In this document: positions 5,514-5,971 of the stretch, piece after piece
Layout: every line of letters begins with the position of its first letter
How positions within the stretch are numbered: position 1 is the first letter of the stretch
DNA from: Bifidobacteriaceae bacterium
Lineage (GTDB): Bacteria; Actinomycetota; Actinomycetes; Actinomycetales; WQXJ01
Length of the DNA stretch: 5,971 nucleotides
Assembly: GCA_031278675.1 (NCBI GenBank)
Contig: JAITJY010000400.1
Coordinates: 1-5,971 of the forward strand
Direction: 5' to 3'
Notes under the pieces: generated by a model
Told to the model about the DNA's origin: nothing
What the model saw: the letters and a program-made list of their open reading frames with translations, nothing else
Databases searched by the model: none
Made by a program: the position numbers and the translations under genes

Positions 5514-5971
5514 GCCTTGCGACGGCGATCATCGGCGGATCGAGTCTGAGCCGGTCCTGGCCCTGCGTGGGCTAAATGTCGCCTTCGATGTCGAAGGCCG
5601 GATGGTCGATGCCGTCAAAGGCGCCTCCTACGAGGTCCACCCCGGTGAGATTGTCGCCGTGGTGGGAGAGTCTGGTTCCGGCAAGACCGTCAGCGCGATG
5701 GCCGTGCTGGGCCTACTGGCAGCGAATGCTAAGGTCAGCGGCGAGATTGTGTTCGCCGGCCAGCATCTGGAACAACTCAAGGAGCGGGACTTGCGCCGCA
5801 TCCGGGGTTCGCAGATCGCGATGATTTCGCAGGAGCCGGTGGCGGCGTTGGACCCGGTGTTCACCATTGGGTTCCAACTCGGCGAGGTGGTCCGCCTGGA
5901 CCAGCCGGGCCTGCCGAGACCCAAGGTCAAGGCGCGGGTCGTCGAGTTGCTGGAGACGGTCGAGATTCCGG
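5506..5971 (+). CDS. Peptide-type ABC transporter ATP-binding protein, DppD/OppD family (partial)
   Basis: N-terminal 155 residues of the ATPase that powers the importer; the window ends before the ABC signature, Walker B and the C-terminal oligopeptide-transporter extension. The start ATG at 5506 overlaps the regulator stop by 8 bases, with AAAGGG (5491-5496) and AAGG (5499-5502) upstream. After a short polar leader, VLALRGLNVAFDVEGR (17-32) is the usual first strand of DppD-type proteins. GESGSGKT (54-61) is the Walker A motif. ISQEP with Q109, followed by AALDPVFTIGFQLGE, is the Q-loop in the form typical of the DppD/OppD family (QEP, then LDP). It should dock on the EAA loops of the two upstream permeases. 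A DppF-type partner ATPase is expected downstream but is not visible. Confidence 0.95.
   Translation, partial: MAEPCDGDHRRIESEPVLALRGLNVAFDVEGRMVDAVKGASYEVHPGEIVAVVGESGSGKTVSAMAVLGLLAANAKVSGEIVFAGQHLEQLKERDLRRIRGSQIAMISQEPVAALDPVFTIGFQLGEVVRLDQPGLPRPKVKARVVELLETVEIP

Noticed and set aside
5576..5824. Forward open frame of 82 codons near the window end
   Set aside because: It is out of frame with the ATPase, whose Walker A and Q-loop motifs are read in the frame starting at 5506.

Overview
The window looks like chromosomal DNA of a high-GC Gram-positive bacterium (Actinomycetota). Reading frames are GC-rich with mostly G/C third positions, GTG starts occur, genes overlap tightly, and the first protein is a lipoprotein with a typical actinobacterial LAAC-G-G lipobox. 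In-frame TTA leucine codons are used several times (for example at 2441-2443 and in the last codons of the carboxypeptidase gene), which argues against Streptomyces. I cannot name a genus.

All six genes lie on the + strand and read as one operon. Order: (1) regulatory region, 1-167, AT-richer after about base 33, with operator-like inverted repeats; (2) family-5 solute-binding lipoprotein, 168-1769; (3) cytoplasmic M14-type zinc carboxypeptidase, 1766-3160; (4) DppB/OppB-type permease, 3162-4106; (5) DppC/OppC-type permease, 4099-4977; (6) GbsR/MarR-type winged-helix regulator, 4974-5513; (7) DppD/OppD-type ATPase, from 5506 and cut by the window end. Four of the five junctions overlap by 4 or 8 bases and the fifth has a gap of one base, so translational coupling is likely throughout. 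No intergenic stretch exceeds 300 bases.

Inferred model: the lipoprotein captures a peptide-like solute outside the cell and the two permeases with the ATPase(s) import it. The co-encoded carboxypeptidase, which has no signal peptide, then cleaves it in the cytoplasm, and the embedded regulator adjusts expression, perhaps through the palindromes before the first gene. A second ATPase (DppF/OppF type) would be expected just downstream.

The transporter parts are ordinary. The features worth a second look are the carboxypeptidase and the regulator built into the transporter operon, and a perfect 15-bp inverted repeat (1785-1824) just after the binding-protein stop codon. Each arm of that repeat contains the same 12-bp self-palindrome. 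I saw no mobile element, CRISPR array, tRNA or rRNA.
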